DNA from: Ampelomyces quisqualis
Taxonomy: Eukaryota > Ascomycota > Dothideomycetes > Pleosporales > Phaeosphaeriaceae
Length of the DNA: 64,000 nucleotides
Assembly: GCA_018398575.1 (NCBI GenBank)
Contig: JAGTXZ010000014.1
Location: 1,240,001 to 1,304,000, forward strand
Direction: 5' to 3'
The position numbers and the translations under genes were made by a program. This document shows positions 62,735 to 64,000 of this stretch, in pieces. The notes under the pieces were generated by a model. It was not told the origin of the DNA. It saw only the letters and a list, made by a program, of their open reading frames with translations, and made no database searches. Each line of letters starts with the position of its first letter. Within the stretch, counting starts at the first letter, position 1.

Positions 62735-63167
62735 ATTGCACGCAGACAACTTGGCAATTGTTGGCGAACAGGTAGTTACTTCGCACGGTGGCTTAGAGTG
62801 GCACATCTGAGGAGGTTCTGGACCCATAACGGGTAATTGGCGGAGGCCACTACAAGCACCTACTGTCAACAGCAAAAAGAAATCCGACCTGAACAGCCAA
62901 CGCCACACGCGTGTAACGAGTCACTTGGCACTTGGAATTTTCAACATGAGAATTGTGGCATGTTGTCTCCTGGGCTGAAACTGTCCGATGAGCTGTGTTT
63001 GCCAAAGGTCGGTGGTGCTGATGCAGCCATGCTCTCTTACACACATTGTGAGATCAGCCGAAGCACAAGGCCCTCCTGTAGAATTAGATCGAGCGTCTCC
63101 CAAGCCGCTACCACCGCTGATTCAGCTGCTGTAGCCAATCCCGCTGGTGCATCTTTCATCTCTTCGC
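62735..63167. other. Intergenic region
   Basis: Between the transporter and the last gene. No gene seen. The right 150 bp are probably the leader or promoter of the gene starting at 63168. Confidence 0.4.
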
Positions 63168-64000
63168 ATGTCTGACCCCGCTCCCGCCACGCTAGCCGAG
63201 AACTGGACTCTTGTGCGAAGCCCAGTCCCAAGCCCCAAGACCTCCAAGATAATCCTCTGCACTGCCCTGCGCACTGTTCTTTGTGCTGTTCCGTATACCG
63301 ATCATTGGCAGGGGACACACTCCAGTAGCTCCATTACTTCAAGACGGCTTACGTGGCGCGGAGTCATGGCGTCATACTTCGATCTCCCACCCCAGCAGAA
63401 AGCAGGCGAGTCGAATATAGAGCAAGTGCCTGAAGAGCACAAAAAGCAATTAGGTTGCCCGAACCTTCTGTCTCCAGCTGTTACACAACTATTGGACGAC
63501 CTTCCCGAAGACGAATCGGATAGCGACCCTGAGGAAGACAGCATATCGGAGTCCGAAAACACCAAACAAGTCGACGAGTTTACCAAGAAGAGTGAGACCC
63601 AAAGGCCCCGCCAGGACAAGGAACTAGATAAACACCAACCAACAAAAAGCTCTCTTTTGCTAAGGAAGGACGAGCGGTCTCCGGCCAAAGGATCAGCACA
63701 CAGTCGTTCATCTCCGACGCGATCCGGTGGCTCCCCAAAGCCTCAACAACCTCATATGGCGCGATTCCACTCACTTAGGAGTATGCTCTTTTCCAACACA
63801 ATCGAAGGCAAAATGAAGCAAATGACTCACGAGGAAACTGAGCGGGAAGAGCAGGCGGCCAACGAGTGGAAGGCGCAGCATGAGCAACGACAGATACTCT
63901 CAAGACCCAAGGCACCGGAGAAGGCCAGCCAAGATAAAGAACATGGTCTAGGATCCAGACTCAAAACCAGCATACGTCGTATGACGAGCAAAGAAGTTCC
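63168..64000 (+). CDS. Uncharacterised hydrophilic protein, cut by window end
   Basis: An open frame of 277 codons from the ATG at 63168 (MSDPAPATLAENWTLV) runs to the window edge without a stop. A second ATG at 63366 (MASYFDLPPQQKAGES) could be the real start, or the stretch between them may hide an intron, since residues about 30-65 look less like the rest. The remainder is very polar: an acidic Ser stretch (DDLPEDESDSDPEEDSISES), basic Ser/Pro parts, ARFHSLRSMLFSNTIEGKMK and a Glu/Gln-rich helix. It looks like a disordered regulatory or scaffold protein. Family not recognised. Confidence 0.5.
   Translation, partial: MSDPAPATLAENWTLVRSPVPSPKTSKIILCTALRTVLCAVPYTDHWQGTHSSSSITSRRLTWRGVMASYFDLPPQQKAGESNIEQVPEEHKKQLGCPNLLSPAVTQLLDDLPEDESDSDPEEDSISESENTKQVDEFTKKSETQRPRQDKELDKHQPTKSSLLLRKDERSPAKGSAHSRSSPTRSGGSPKPQQPHMARFHSLRSMLFSNTIEGKMKQMTHEETEREEQAANEWKAQHEQRQILSRPKAPEKASQDKEHGLGSRLKTSIRRMTSKEV

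Overview
The window looks like chromosomal DNA of a filamentous ascomycete, most likely a dothideomycete of the Pleosporales type. The evidence is short spliceosomal introns (44-105 bp, mostly 46-65) with GT..AG ends and CTAAC/CTGAC-like branch points, fungal-specific families (DUF3405, ORMDL, Iec3, Dal5-like MFS, Tautomerase_3), and a sharply bounded AT-rich block whose transposons carry a repeat-induced-point-mutation (RIP) pattern. The species is not determined.

Layout. Bases 1-17645 form an AT-rich, stop-riddled block. It holds two head-to-tail, minus-strand Ty3/gypsy elements with a 6818-bp period and an apparently shared 299-bp LTR (3828-4126 and 10646-10944), followed by about 6.7 kb of other RIP-mutated repeats. 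Zinc-knuckle, reverse-transcriptase and integrase motifs are still readable. The LTR and the bases beside it show a Tf1-like self-priming arrangement. The block ends at a 143-bp repeat (17646-17788) that cuts off a gene. A second copy ends a 0.6-kb MITE-like element at 41692-42310. Next to the block (17.7-20.8 kb) lie three decayed genes.

From 20.9 to 44 kb the genes are mostly accessory: an NmrA-like reductase, an uncharacterised protein, a candidate small secreted protein without an ATG, three secreted proteins of 416, 908 and 329 aa, a DUF3405 type II membrane protein, a Cys-rich single-pass membrane protein, a tautomerase and a DJ-1/PfpI protein. They are separated by long gene-free gaps (23.2-26.2, 28.8-30.3, 40.0-43.0 and 44.1-46.0 kb).

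From 46 to 55 kb the window is dense and house-keeping: Na+/H+ antiporter, ORMDL regulator of sphingolipid synthesis, INO80 subunit Iec3, mitoribosomal mS35, the Alg13 subunit of UDP-GlcNAc transferase, and a GH5 exo-beta-1,3-glucanase. Two pairs are head-to-head (ORM/Iec3 and mS35/ALG13). The right end has an F-box-like protein, a zinc-finger-like relic, a Dal5-type transporter and a gene that runs off the window.

The genes do not form an obvious single pathway. The strongest signals for a second look are the self-priming tandem gypsy array, the YCA-restricted mutation footprint and the repeat-truncated gene at the isochore boundary. Exon coordinates were built by hand from splice signals and reading-frame continuity.
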